64,000 bases of DNA from Marchantia polymorpha subsp. ruderalis (GCA_037833965.1 AP031353.1:14262501-14326500), one strand, 5' to 3'. Positions 27,846 to 40,096 are shown, counted from the first letter of the stretch. Made by a program: numbers and translations. The notes: a model not told the origin generated them from the sequence alone.

Positions 27846-28042
27846 TGATGAACGGCATAGGATTTACGGTGTGGAAGATAAAAAACTTGATTATAGAATT
27901 GAAACACACTTAATATATAAGAGCAACTAATCTATTATAAGCTAATAGTGAGAACCTCACTAGAAAGCTACACCAATTAGATGATAGCTACCTAACCTTT
28001 CGACATCTATCTGGATGATAGCAGGAGAGTAGTCGTCCAACA
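27846..28042 (-). repeat. 5' LTR of the copia element
   Basis: About 197 bp with TG/CA ends, the partner of the LTR at the left end. On the minus strand it is followed directly by a stretch near 27831-27845 resembling the TGGTATCA-type initiator-tRNA primer site of plant copia elements. Divergence from the partner LTR suggests an old insertion. Confidence 0.75.
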
Positions 28043-28165
28043 GTAGAAAGTATAATAAGAACACCTGCAAGGACGACAGAGATAGAAGCAAGAGGATTTG
28101 CGCCAATTGAGGAGATCAAAGCTGCTAGATACACATCAACTAAATTTGTCAAGCTAAAAGCAACA
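28043..28165 (+). pseudogene. DCAF1-like gene relic, right part
   Basis: Directly beyond the copia LTR, the plus strand translates to a segment including APIEEIKAAR followed by a KFVKLKA-type stretch. This resembles the alanine-rich DCAF1 region that reads APVEAIKAAGDAAAELVK in plants. In the family this lies downstream of the region matched at 21459-22791, so order and orientation agree with one gene split by the retrotransposon. The piece is short and the call depends on that colinearity. Confidence 0.4.
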
Positions 28166-28614
28166 TAGGCACTTGCAACTGTGTTTGTGCCATAGTCAGA
28201 GAGATGGCAAGAAGAAAGAAGAAGAGGAGGAAATGACATGGTTCTTACTAAGCAAATGGGAAGTTAATGATGATAAGAGTGACATTCAAGAGATCGTGAA
28301 AGTTGTTGCAAAAGAGAAGGAGAATGTAGTTACCCTTGTTGAAGAGAAAAAGATTGACGTCAAGAATCATATTGACGCCGCAATCATTGAAAATGGCAAG
28401 AAGAACAAAGAAGAGTATGAAGCAAGATTGTTTTTATCAAGCAAATTTGAAAGCCGATATGATGAAGATGTCATGCAAAAAGTTGAGCAAGTTGCAGCAA
28501 AAGAGTACATGAAAATAGTTACTCCTGGTGAAGGAAAAAAAAGGCCAACGGCAAGTAGCATGATGACGTGACAGTCACTAAAAATGGCCCAAAAAAAAAA
28601 TAGGACGCGAGATG

Positions 28615-28663
28615 CTTCTTGTGGATGCTTCTTCTAATTTGCTCCACAAGAAGCAAATTAGAA
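28615..28663. repeat. Two overlapping perfect inverted repeats
   Basis: One pair has 11-bp arms (28615-28625 and 28643-28653). A second has 12-bp arms (28632-28643 and 28652-28663). The pairs overlap so that only one can form at a time. They lie inside the tandem array and break its coding phase. Confidence 0.85.
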
Positions 28664-29685
28664 AGTTGATCATGATCAAGATGTCATGCAAGAGGTCGTG
28701 AAAGTTGATGCAGATGATGAGAAGAACGTACTTACTTCCAGTGAAGTGAAAAAAGTTGAGTATGAGTATCATGTTGACGTTGTAGTTAGTGAGGATGGCG
28801 AGAAGATAGAAAAAAAGAGGACGCAAGATGATTCTCAAGTAAACTAGGATGTTGATCGTGATCAAGTTGTCATGCAAGAGGTCTTGAAGTTGTTGCAAAA
28901 GATGAGGAGAACGTAATTACTCTCGGTAAAGTGAAAAAATCTAACAGCAAATATTTTGTTGACGTGTCACTCAATGAGTATGGCAGGAAGAAAAAAGAAG
29001 AGGATGATGTGAGATGATTTTGGTCAGGAAAACTGGGAAGCTAACAGTGACCAGAGTGTCATGCAAGAGGTTGTGGACATTGCTTCAAAAGAGAAAAAAG
29101 TAGTTAATTTTGATGAAGAAAGAAAAGCTAACGACATCTACCATGTTGACATCGTAATCTTGGTCGAGCAAAGTGGGAAGCTGATGGTGATCAAGGTGTC
29201 ATGCAAGAGATCGTAGAAGTTGATGCAAAGGATGAGAAGAACGCAGTAACTTCAAATGAAGTGAAAAAAGCTCATGACGAGTACCATGTTGACGCCGTAG
29301 TTAATGAGGGACGATGACAAGAAGAAAGAAGAAGAGAGGACACGAGATGGTTATGATTGAGCAAACAGGAGAGCTGATGATGATAATTATGTCATGCAAA
29401 AGAGTTGAAAGTAGTTATTCTTAGTAGAGAGAAAAAGGCTGACGCGAGAACCATGTTGACGTTCAGATCACTAAGGATGATAAGAAGAAAAAAGAAAGTA
29501 AGGAAGTGAGATGATTTGTGTGGAGCAAAATGAAGAGTTGATGATGATCAAGGTGTCATGCAACAGTTTGTGAAAGTTGCTACAAAAGAAGAAAAAGTAG
29601 TTAATTTTTGTTATGAACAAAAGTCTAATGATGAGTATCATGTTGACGTCCTAGTCATTGAGATGGCAAGAAGAAAAAAGAGGGA

Positions 29686-29737
29686 TTTTGCATTTATCTT
29701 CTAGCGGTACTATGACCGCTAGAAGACAAATGCAAAA
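29686..29737. repeat. Hairpin, 23-bp arms, 6-nt loop
   Basis: Arms at 29686-29708 and 29715-29737 are complementary with one mismatch. The hairpin marks the start of the non-repeat insert between array units 8 and 9. Confidence 0.9.
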
Positions 29738-30339
29738 CATCAATCAAATTCAGAACTCAATAGCTTGTATATCTGTTCTCTTTTGATTTAGAGCTTCTAA
29801 AAGTCCTTTCAATGTATGATGACTCAAGAAACTCACTCTATGATTACTTAGAAAACCTGAGACGTCCACAAACAATGAGGAAAAAAACATTATACTCTCA
29901 AATACAATATATTGGACAACCTATGAACATTGCTTGAGATGGTTGTGTCCAAGCATAGTTGGGAGATGATTGTGATACTAGTGTCATGCAAGTTATGAAA
30001 GTTGTTGCAAAAGATGAAGAGAACGTAGTTACTTTTGGTGAAGAAAAAAGGGCTAACGGCGAGAACTATGTTGACACCGCAGTTTGTGAATATGACAATA
30101 AGAGTAAATAAAGAAGGAAGCAAGATAGATCTAGTTAAGCAATCAGGGAAGTTGATGGTGATCAGGGTTTCATGCAAGAGTTTGTGGAAGTTGCTGCAAA
30201 AGAGGAGGAGAACATAGTTACTCATAATAAAGAGAAAAAGGTTGATGGCGAGAATCATTTGACGCCGCCGCAGTCTTTTTAGATGGCAAGAAAAAAGAAG
30301 AACTAGATAAAGCGAGATGAATCTAGTTGTAGTAAGCAC

Positions 30340-30960
30340 TTGCAACTTCATTTGAAAAACTGCAAAGTCTATATGCCAAAGCCATTAATGTCAATACATG
30401 CAAAGAAGCTATTGCAAAAGCAAATCCTGATCACAAAATGAAGATTGTTGAAGAAATTGTTGAGACAAAGTATCATAAATATGAACTAGGAGAGAAAAGA
30501 ATGTGTGGTGTCAAAAAAAGTTTTTTTAGCAACTTTACTACATGCAACGTCTCAAGAAGATAGGGCAGTATATAGAAGTATTAGTAACTATTTGTCATGA
30601 AAGGGGAGTGAACGTCTGTTTCGCCTTGCTACAATGTCAGTCTAAAGATATTAATTCAATGAATAAAATGTAGAAATTCAACAAGGAGGTTCATAAGAAA
30701 GTGTGATTATCACACTTTCTTGAGAAGGAAGCAAAGAAGGTTGTGTCTTACATTGTTGTGGCGTCAAACATAGCCCACACCATGAACATTCTCCATTGCA
30801 ATATAATCATTCATCGTGTTCTCAAGGCAAGGTGCTGCAAACAAATGATCAAGAGGTTGTAGAACTTTTTGACTTTGAACTAGTGAGAGAAGTAACATTA
30901 ACAAAGATGATGACAACACAGTAAGAGACTTACAGACGGATGAGTTTGACCTCTATGATT
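30340..30960 (+). pseudogene. Protein kinase domain relic
   Basis: Plus-strand translation just after the tandem array gives a helical stretch (CKEAIAKANPDHKMKIVEEI). After frame changes it gives a segment ending IAHTMNILHCNIIIHRVLKA at about 30765-30830. This resembles subdomain VI of protein kinases, where IIHRDLKA carries the catalytic aspartate; here Asp is replaced by Val. In another frame NDQEVVELFDFELVRE follows, like the DFG region with DFG read as DFE. Several stops and frame changes make it non-functional. It may be the C-terminal part of the gene whose repeats form the preceding array. Confidence 0.45.
30695..30721. repeat. Perfect hairpin, 12-bp arms, 3-nt loop
   Basis: Arms 30695-30706 and 30710-30721 are exact reverse complements with loop TTA. 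It lies within the kinase relic and interrupts its coding phase. Confidence 0.9.
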
Positions 30961-31086
30961 CAATGATTTGAGAGAAACAGAGAGAGACAAAAACCATGAA
31001 ATCTAACCTTTATATTGTTTTCACATTGTTGGCGGTTTGGTCTTTGCAAGGAAAGTCTGATTGTTTATCTAACAACGCACAAGGGG

Positions 31087-31169
31087 AGGAGGTTTAGGGC
31101 GGACATAAAGTGAGAGAAACAAGATGTCCGCCCTAAACCTCCTCAGATGCAAGTGAGAGAAACAAGATG
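31087..31169. repeat. Perfect 20-bp inverted repeat next to a 19-bp direct repeat
   Basis: Arms 31087-31106 and 31124-31143 are exact reverse complements around a 17-nt loop. The loop plus the first bases of the right arm (31108-31126) recur exactly at 31151-31169. An inverted copy next to a direct copy is the expected footprint of a replication strand switch and return. Confidence 0.9.
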
Positions 31170-31499
31170 GGATTTTGAAGTAGAGCATATGATTTATTCA
31201 ACCTGATTGAAGTTAAGTAGGCATGCTGGTGCAAGCAATTAAGAATGTATAGATAGTTCTTTAGGAAGAAAAACATTTTTGAATGCTTGTAATCTAGATC
31301 ATTTGAATAAGGTTGTGTGTGTGACATTTATGTTGTGAAAGCATTAGATACTGATTTTTAAGTGCTAAGCTAAACAATTACATGTAAATCTTAGCTTTCC
31401 ATTTGGACTACAACAGACAAACGTGGAGGTTTAAGGCTGACATGAACCCTTGTGGAACACAAAGCACTTGCTCGGATCCAAAACACTGTTGATTGTTAT

Positions 31500-34400
31500 T
31501 ATCATAGGATGGATTATCCAGACATCCCTATAGAACACTATCATCAATGTTCCAATACCAATTCTGGGTTAAAAAATAAAAGATTGGGTTCTCAATACAA
31601 TTTGTAAATATTCTCATTAGTAATAATTTAATTTAATTTAAAATTTAATTTTTTTTTTGAAATAAATTAATCATCTAAGTTTGTTTGAATTTTAATAAGT
31701 ATAAAGTAATTTTTTTTAAAAACTTATAAAATATTCGAATTGTTGATAATTTTATTCAAATAATAATATATGATGAAATTAATTCATGATAATTTTATTC
31801 AAATAATAATATATGATGAAATTAATTCATGATATTTTTATTTATTTATTAGCATCAAATATTTTTATTTCATTATTATATTTATCAATATGTATGGATA
31901 TCTTATTTGCATCTATAAATGTTTGACATATATATTCTTGCAATTTAACTTTGGTTAACTTATTATTTTTTGGCAAAACATTATTATCTTCTTCTATGCA
32001 TGACTTCATTTAGGTAATTCATATAATTTTTTTGTTGGTTGCGTTTGTGTGTCATTGTTATGATTTTGTGAACATTTATGCTAGAGTTCAAATAATATCA
32101 AAGCATAAAATGATATCTTGAATTATTATTAAGTGAAAGATTTAAAAACTCTAACAACTTTTGACATGATTATAAATTATTATGTATAACTTTCAAATTT
32201 GAATCTTCTTAATTTCATCGGAAAAAATTATGTTTTTAATTATAATATGCATAATGTCACACAAATAATTAATATATACATTACACAACTTTGTTTAAAT
32301 GCTCTTGAAGCTTGGAAAAATGCTATGGGTCAAATCAATCTTCGCTAAACAAAAAATATTACTCGCCTTATCCAATTGTGTTGAAGAAAATAAATTGTAG
32401 TTAGTGTGACTGTTGTGCTGTCATATTTTACTGAAGATCACAAAAAAGATTGATGGGCAATATAATTCTTACCTTGATTCAATGTTTTTACACATATGCC
32501 AAGACTTTTTGTCATGCAAATTGCTACAATTATATTATGTAAATTATATTAGATATATAATATATGTATAAACATTATAAAATATATTTAAAAATATATA
32601 ATAATTTACAAATCAAGTATTTGAAACTGATTGTAAATTACAATCAAGATTTTTAAAATATGAATTTAAATCAGATCTAAGTTTAGTTTATTATATTTGA
32701 TGATATGAGATTTTTGAACTTTTTTATGTCATACTGCGAAGTGAAGCAAGAATGGAGGTTTTGGATATAGATTTTAATGGCTTTATTGCATATGAACTTC
32801 AATTTTATTTAAGATTACAAAAGCTTATATCATTATTATTTCTTAAACCTAAATACATATTAAGTTTGTTGTACTTTTAGATCTCATTACAAACATGTCG
32901 AAATTAATATCATTTATTAATGAAATTATAATGTGACTCATTTTCACATTTGAATTAAGTTTGTAATATGTTTATTGATATTTTCAAATATTTAAAATTT
33001 AAATGTAGAATACTTTTAACACGAAATTTATTTTTTAATCAGATTTACTCAAATATAATTTATAATATTAGAATGATTTATTTATTTGAATGAAAAATTT
33101 ATCATAACTTAAAGACAAATAATTAAATATTTTCAATTTTCTATGTATTTATGGAATTGAGTTCAAATTTAAATTTAGAGTGTGCTTTGATTTGATTTAT
33201 AATTAAATATTATCTTAAAAATTAATATTATTCAACTTATTTTCACGATTAAAAAATTACAAAAATGCATTGATCGCAACAATGAAAATAATTATTCTAA
33301 ATTTTGTTAATTTAAAAATTTTAAAGAATTATTGTTATATTTAATTATTAATTATAAAATGAAAGAAAAATTGATCGGTTTTTTTGAATAATTTGAATTG
33401 ATTAAAATAAAAATATTCAAAATTTTTTATTACACACTTGTAGGTTTTTGATATTAATTATTATCAGATATTTTAAATGATTATATTAAAAATTTCATAT
33501 TTATGGCTTTAAACTATCAAATAAATTTTTTGATAATTCAAACAAACCTAATTTCAATTATGGTCTTACAATGAATATGTTTGAATCTATTAAAAAATAA
33601 ATATCTATAGTACAAATTTTTCTCCTAGATAGTAAGATGTAATAGAATATTAATGAATCACATAAAGCATTAAGCTTGTTGAAAACCTCAAAGCTTTGAA
33701 CAATTAAATACTATGGTTATGGGCCTAAATTTCAGTTACATACTTATGAGCGGAAAAAGTTTTTGTTCAATTCATGCTAAATTTCAAAAAAAATCAATAT
33801 ATGTAAAAAAATAAAATTTCTTACAAGTAATTGACAGCAAAATTACTTGCAATTGTAAATTTTTAAATTATAAATAAGATTTAAAATATTTCATAATTGA
33901 GATGCAAGAACATTGAATTAGTGTACACATATTAAGTAGTCATACATATGACTAAAATATAATGTATATTAGTTTGCATAAATTAATACTTGATCATTGT
34001 TTTTCAACAAGCTATGTGCCAAGCTTCTATCAGGGAATGTATGATAATCTGACCAAGTTCACGATATGTGATCTTAAAAAACACAATATGATTAATTTGA
34101 TTTAAAAAAATTCAAGAAATGATTTTTACTTTTAATCTTTTTTTTCATTTAAATAATTCATAAAATTTTACACACAAATGGATTACAAGAGTATCATGTC
34201 ATCACACATGTTTTCTTGAATAATTTCAATTTGATTCATATTTATAAATCTATGAATAGTTACAATTTATTTAGATTCAAAGTGATACATAAACTCTTAG
34301 TGTTCAATCATATAAACAAAGTATGCTAATTTGGTTTTCTTTGCTTATTCTAATCATAGTAACTTTTTTCATTACAAATTTTTAGATGCATTGAAATTTT

Positions 34401-34870
34401 AAAATTATTAGCCATACACTTAATATCATGGCATAATACTTCACAATTTTCATGATTTCACTGAAAATTATGTGAAAATATTAGTATGTATGTTTAAATA
34501 ATATTTGATTTAAAAAAAAAATCCTTGAAAGTTAAGAACATTATATTATGCTTCATTTCTTGAGAGTAAACTCAACTTGACCTGCTCTATGCTATCACTT
34601 ACTTGTTTATTATTCATTAAATGAATTTAAAGGATTATTTTCTAACTCTAGAATAATTAAATTTGTTACATTTAACATCAATCACACCCAAACCAAATCA
34701 ATTGTGTATTCAATATTGTCATCAAAATTTTCAATCTATCAAAAACTCAAACACTCTCAACCAAGTAATGACATGAATATTAATCAAAACTCATGGAAAC
34801 ATCTATCAAGTTAAAATTTAACATTTTTTATTTGAAATATAATTTAAGCTTTGAATATAGGCAAATTGGA
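31500..34870. other. Second AT-rich gene desert
   Basis: Over 3 kb of extremely AT-rich DNA with no protein-like open frame. A roughly 41-bp tandem duplication occurs near 31746-31832. Composition would be compatible with organelle DNA or long-methylated, deaminated repeat DNA. I saw no organelle gene, so decayed repeats are the better guess. Confidence 0.6.
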
Positions 34871-34873
34871 TAT

Positions 34874-36060
34874 TGTTGGAAAGATCTCGACGTTACTAAA
34901 TCATTTGGATCATTTTCAGGAACTGAAAGATGATCCAAATGGATAAAATTGCTCTGGAAGTTACTTTAGTATTTAGATTTTTGACGAGCTGAGATGATAA
35001 CGCAATAGGTCAAAGGATCTGGGTTTACAGTCACAACTGTCACAAACAACGTTTGTTGCGGATCACAGTTAATTGTGAGCAATAGTCGCAGACGAAGGTA
35101 AGTTGCAAACAACGGTCACAGATAACATTTGTTGCGGGCGACAGTAAGTTGTGAGCGATGGATAGTTGCGAGCAACGGTTGCGGACGCATTAAGTCGAGG
35201 GCATAGTCATTTGCGGGCAATGTAGATTGTAAAGTTCTTGTCAATAGGTGTGTGTATTTCAATGAGACCTGTTCATTGAAAGAGAGGGAGAGTTTTCAAG
35301 ATCCATACTCACAAATGAAAATCTCTGCTCACGAATATGGATGTAAAGAAGTTTGATCATTATGTGATTAATGATTAAGAAGTAGCACTGGTAGTGATTG
35401 AGATTTTGATCACGTGATTGAACGAGTCAAGATTGACGGGAAGTAGATTATTGAGTTGCCGTTGTATATTATTATTCTATTCTTTTATGGTTACGGCTTA
35501 GTTCTAATCAATTTTTTGTTTAAAGAGTGATTTGTATTAGGTTTCCATCTAGAACTTTCCATCATCTTTATGAAACATTCTTGAGATTCTTTAAGTGTAA
35601 GATTTTTCAGTTGACTTTGTTTATTATTCATTTATAATGTTATGACTAATACTTGGTTCTAGTTAACTCTTGTTTAAAAATGATTCTTGTGTTAAGTTTC
35701 TGTTTACAATTTTCAGCGGAACAACAATATACATTACTGAGATTACTTAACACGAGTTAAAGGTGGAGATTGTTAAGATTAACTCCGGTTAAAGAGTTAG
35801 TTATTATAACTAAGATTGGTGGTAGGCGTTGGGTATATATATCCACGATTTGCGTACTAACAGACAGCATGTAGAGTATACTATCCCTTGAGCATGAACG
35901 CAGGTGTATATCCCGTTGATGGCTTGCTTGTTGCTTGAGTTTGTCTCTACGTGTACACAATTGAGTCAAATGGACCGCGAGATTCAAAAACTTCAGTATC
36001 CTTTCACTATCTATGTTCGAGTCGCTCTCCGATATAGAAACAAAACATTTCAATTTCTGA
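34874..36060 (+). mobile_element. LTR-like relic without coding region
   Basis: A TGTTGGAAAGATC start near 34874, as in many plant copia LTRs, is followed by quasi-repeats built on GTTGCGGGCAA-like words (35030-35220). Two diverged ~110-bp copies follow at about 35480-35750. At 35757-35773 the purine-rich AAAGGTGGAGAT precedes TGTTAAGATTAAC, the usual junction of polypurine tract and 3' LTR. A TATATATA box follows near 35836. The right end near 36060 is uncertain. It looks like a broken non-autonomous or solo LTR remnant of old age. Confidence 0.35.
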
Positions 36061-37358
36061 ACTACTAGTCGTCTTGAATAAGAACTTACTTAAATCGGAT
36101 TTTATCATAAAAGTTGCACGAGATTGGTAGCTTCAAAAATATGTTAGATTTTGAGATTTTTTTATAAATGAAAATTTCCCAAGTAATAAGTGTAGTTTTT
36201 TTGACAAGTAAATCAAGACAATGAGGCGAGGATTAGAGCTTGTTTCAAGACAGTTTTACTTACTCTATCGACTTGAAATATAGGACGATTGCTTGGACCC
36301 GATGCACCATTCAGAAGCAACAACCATGTTATAAAATTACATTTATTCGTGTACATGAAAGTATTTAGCTCATCCGTTATTGCCAGTACATGTAATATTC
36401 TCCTCGCTTGTCACATCTTTCGCAAAACTTGTAGTGTAGTACCATCAACACTGCTGGGATCCTTTGAGGCTGCAGATTCTCGTCTTTTGATTTTCACGGC
36501 GCCATTCTACTTGTACCCCATCTTCAACATTCGTATCATCTTCTTTCACTCTCATTTTGTTTCTGTAAGCGATACACTCGTGAGAGATACTCAAGGCAAT
36601 CGCCTTGAATGTGCTTCGTATCCCAATTAGCATGTTATGTACAGAACAATCTCCAGACTGTTCATTACAGTCCTCGTTGTATCCCTGAAGTCTTCATTTT
36701 GATCAGAGAACATTGAAGTAATTACAGTACCCAGGGCGACATTCTACACAAAACAACGACGTGAGAACAGAAGAGGTCGCCAAGCGGAAGAGTGGTGGTC
36801 GAGCGAGGTAGAGAAAAGGAGTACCATCGTAGCTCACTCGAAGCTCACAGTTCACGAAGTTAAGCTCTAGTCTAAAAATCCTCTGCCTACTAATGATCAG
36901 TCGACTACCTGCGCGTTGTTCAGGTACACTGCAGCAAACTCCACTGCACTACGCTAATCTACATCTACTATACACCCACCATCAGAGAATTCAGCTCTAG
37001 AAGTTGCAAGCTGCCTATGCATTTCGTTCATCTTCACGTGCGCTGGGCTAGTGCTGCTGCAGTCCATATGACGTCAATCTCGAGCTCCTCCTGGCTGCTG
37101 GGCATCGATCTGCTAGCCAGCATCCATCCTCCTTCCTTTCTGTCGTGGAATCTCACTCATGCCTTCCGCATCTTCCACCCTCAAAGAAATGTCTGTCTTC
37201 AGGTCTTCGCCCGACACTCCATCAGCGGACCATGCTTTTCGAGGCTCGTTCCCGTTCAGTCAATGTGAGTGAGTGAGTGTCGGAAGAGCTATACCTCTGG
37301 GATCCAGATCGATCCATTACAGGCAGAGTGAAGAAGCAGACAGGGTCTGATTCTGCAC
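36061..37358. other. Intergenic region and lipase 3' flank
   Basis: No coding sequence is supported. The part next to the lipase stop codon should hold that gene's 3' untranslated region, on the minus strand. A 113-codon plus-strand frame at 36289-36630 has no recognisable domain. Confidence 0.5.
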
Positions 37359-40096
37359 TTACTGCGTCTTCCGCGAGCGACTGAACCAGGGGAACTTCTT
37401 GGACCACCAGGATTCGATTTCGTGCACCTCCTCGTGGAGCTTGGCCACAAGAGGCGACGGGCCCAAGCGCACAGCGTTCACGTAGTTGTTGAGAAAGTGG
37501 CACGAAATGCCGGGCACCACGATGCCCAGCACTCTGACGATGAAGGTCACGAAATTCTCTGCGTATTCCGGACCGTACAACCATCTGAAAAACGGGGACC
37601 GCACCAGTTCGTACAGAGCTACAACTCGATCGGTGACGATGGACGTCAGCGAGAAGAAGTTGGGATTCGGAGCTTCCGCCAAAGTCTGCACAGCTCCAAA
37701 AACACGAGCCGAATCAGCAAACGTGACAATCGAACATAAGGGCGAGACAAGGACAGAGGCAATCGGCAGCTCGAGATGGGTTGCCAAGATACTGGATGCT
37801 CTCACCTTTCCTCCATATCTAGCGTCGAAGTAGTAGCAGAGGCCGGAATGCTTGAACTGGAAGAGCCTGTCGTCGAAGGGAATTCGAGGCACGAGGTCGT
37901 TCAGGTACACGATTCTCCAGTACCTGTTCTCGCCGATCTTGCTGATCATGTACTGCGAGAAATCCAGTCCTCCGACCCGCGGCTGACCGAAAGTGTACAG
38001 CGCTCCCAGTTTGCTGGTCGCTGCTTCCTCGTTGCTGTGAAACAAGAGCGTCGTGTAGAGAGCCGCCAGCGATCCGCCCAGACTGTGCCCTGTGACGAAC
38101 AGCTTGGCCTCTGGATTCGCAGCCATGAGCTCTTTCACGACAGCGGTTGCCTTGTCGTAAGCAAGCTGTCGATTCCTGCGAACTTCGGCTGATAATCCTG
38201 ACTTCGAGTCTTTACCACGACCCTGTTCAGATCCAAATATTAGATGGCAACATTGGACCACTGCGTACAAGAAATTCATACTCTGGCAAATGCAAATCTG
38301 TCACAGCATCATCGAGCTGACCGTGACCGAGACATAAACAATAATGCTCCCTCGAGTTGAAGTTGTTTGGTGTCATCATGGAAGCCAAGAATCTGATTCG
38401 CATCGAGAAACCCGACGGAATATTTCTCAGCCAATGATGCGAGAAGTTTTTTTTTTTCTTGAGAAGATGTGGAGAGGAGAGATGGGAGCTTCTTTTACTC
38501 ACCTTTGCGCAATTGGTCTCCAGCTTCGTGAATGACTCCATGCTGTTCCTGTCGACGAGGCCCAATGCTTCCAAAAAGCCGATGTGCACCAACCCCATAC
38601 CCTGGAGCTTGTACCATGAGAAATCGAAGTCTGTGCTCCAGTCATACCCATTGAACGACTCCGTCCCTCTCCAGGCCACCACAATCGCCTTCGCATCTTT
38701 CGGCTGGTCTGTAAAAATGAAGAACTGTGTGCCGCTCCTGCCGGTGAATTCTGCGTAAAATCGAACCAGAATCAGGAACTGTCACTGACAGACACGTCTC
38801 GGACCAGTGTGACGTGACTTCGGTTCCAAAAATTATGATCAGAATGTCAGCACTTGAAGAATCCGCAGCAATGATACTTAAATTGAAGCCGAAATGCCGA
38901 GCGAGCTTAGAGGGTTCTGGATTCCTCAAAGGTCCCGTGACTTCGGCATTTTCTTATGCTCGTAGCTCCTGCTTATCGGTCTCAGATTCTAGGCCTTCAG
39001 GCAATCTAGCTCTACTGCTTAATTACAAGGAGGTGAGGTGCAGAGGCAAACGTCACTCACGATTCCAGCACGAGTAGAAGCCCACGAAATTCATCTGCAC
39101 ATCGAACAAGCGTACGTGGGCACAGAAATGGTTAGAAGACGGGCTCACGTCCTCGCAGTGAAGGGTACGAGCATTGGAGAGAGAGTCTGATGTATTCTCT
39201 ATTGCATTCTACTCTCCATTCAACTCCATGGAACTCATAAAGCTGGTCTACCGTCAAAGTTTTATAGAATCTGAAACCAAGAGAAAAATCTGACAACATT
39301 AGGACTGACTCTTGCTCACCTTCCAGGTTTCAGTTACGACTCTCTCGATGAAGGCCTGATTCTCGTACGCAAGTTTGGCAGCCATAATCGACACGTCAGC
39401 TGTGCCCAATGCCCCATAGTCTTCACCAGGAAAGAAGACAGCTGAAGGTGCTGCATTTAGTGTCCGCGGTCGAGGAGGAGCATGCACCTGGAGATCAAAC
39501 CGTGGATCCGCAATTGCAAACAACGTTTTGTGTTCTGCAGACTTTGGGTCTCGAACCACCAACGCACCTGCTCCAAGAAAATCCTTCCGTCAATCATTGA
39601 CAATTGGAGGTTTTTAAGCAGGTTTGCTCGAATCCTTGAAGGTGTAGTACCGCAGGCTTTCTGACATATTCTCAAAATTAAAAAAAAAAAAAAAAAACTC
39701 AAAAATGTCAACTCCAGATTCAATCAGAGAACTTTGAACATTCAGGAGAACGGACTTACTTCTATTAACCAGGGCACGGCCTAATGTCTTGAAAACGCCA
39801 TCGTTGGCATCGATCAAGTTCAGAATGTACACCAGACCCGCTCCGAATGCCGTCAAAGGGCCGTGAATCGTCCACATGAGCTTGCACAGAAGAAGAGACA
39901 TCCGCTGCTGCCATGTTGTATCATCCTTCGTTTCATCTTCATCCAAGGCGAGCTCTGAGACTGTCCGACTGTCCTTCCATTTCCCCTTACCTCGTGCCAG
40001 ATCATACATGAATTTCAGCGATCCCCTGTGCCCATCGCCTGTCTTGGGATCCACCAGCATGTACTCCTTGGTTTTGCTGGGATCCATGGTCGCCAT
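37359..40096 (-). CDS. Class-3 triacylglycerol lipase, OBL1-like, 6 exons
   Basis: Exons in transcript order: 40096-39760, 39567-39320, 39094-39061, 38750-38503, 38222-37806, 37685-37359. All junctions are GT-AG and in phase, giving 536 residues. The nucleophile elbow GHSLG is at residues 334-338 with Ser336. Likely partners are Asp398 in LNDLVPRIP and His491 in SCHFLNNYVN. WRGTESFNGYDWSTDFDFSWY and YTFGQPRVG are typical of plant oil-body lipase 1 and its relatives, as is the C-terminal PGI..H..NYVN..RLG block. The family hydrolyses acyl glycerols on lipid droplets, and liverworts are rich in oil bodies, though the substrate here is not shown. The start is the first Met of a short leader. The exon 1/exon 2 junction was chosen by phase and alignment to the family; the intervening open frames are intron. 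Confidence 0.92.

Larger units (their letters stand above)
22792..28042 (-). mobile_element. Ty1/copia LTR retrotransposon, broken
   Basis: A minus-strand element of about 5.25 kb with parts in copia order. From right to left these are a gag region (about 27693-27330), a zinc knuckle (about 26890-26810), aspartic protease (around 26570, DSSATHHI), integrase (around 25680-25430), reverse transcriptase (around 24490-24240, containing QSAFLNG and LYGLRQSP) and RNase H ending near 23135. Integrase before reverse transcriptase identifies copia rather than gypsy. Diverged LTRs lie at both ends, with a primer-binding-like stretch next to the right one. Coding capacity is broken in many places and the LTRs differ considerably, so the insertion is old. 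It sits within the DCAF1-like relic. Confidence 0.9.
28195..30330 (+). repeat. Degenerate tandem array of about ten ~190-bp units
   Basis: A unit of roughly 140-210 bp recurs about ten times, anchored by variants of GTCATGCAAGAGG near 28290, 28470, 28680, 28868, 29057, 29197, 29390, 29553, 29980 and 30166. The first units are open for 132 codons (28173-28571) and encode charged, helix-like repeats with motifs such as EIVKVVAKEKENVVTLVEEKK. Later units carry stops and frame changes. A non-repeat insert of about 250 bp, starting with a hairpin, separates units 8 and 9. The original protein family is not recognised. A kinase relic follows on the same strand. Confidence 0.8.

Noticed and set aside
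39568-39759. Lipase exon reading through NMSESLRYYTFKDSSKPA or SMIDGRIFLEQ
   Set aside because: Frames end in stops or break phase; a direct join of 39760 to 39567 preserves phase and family similarity.
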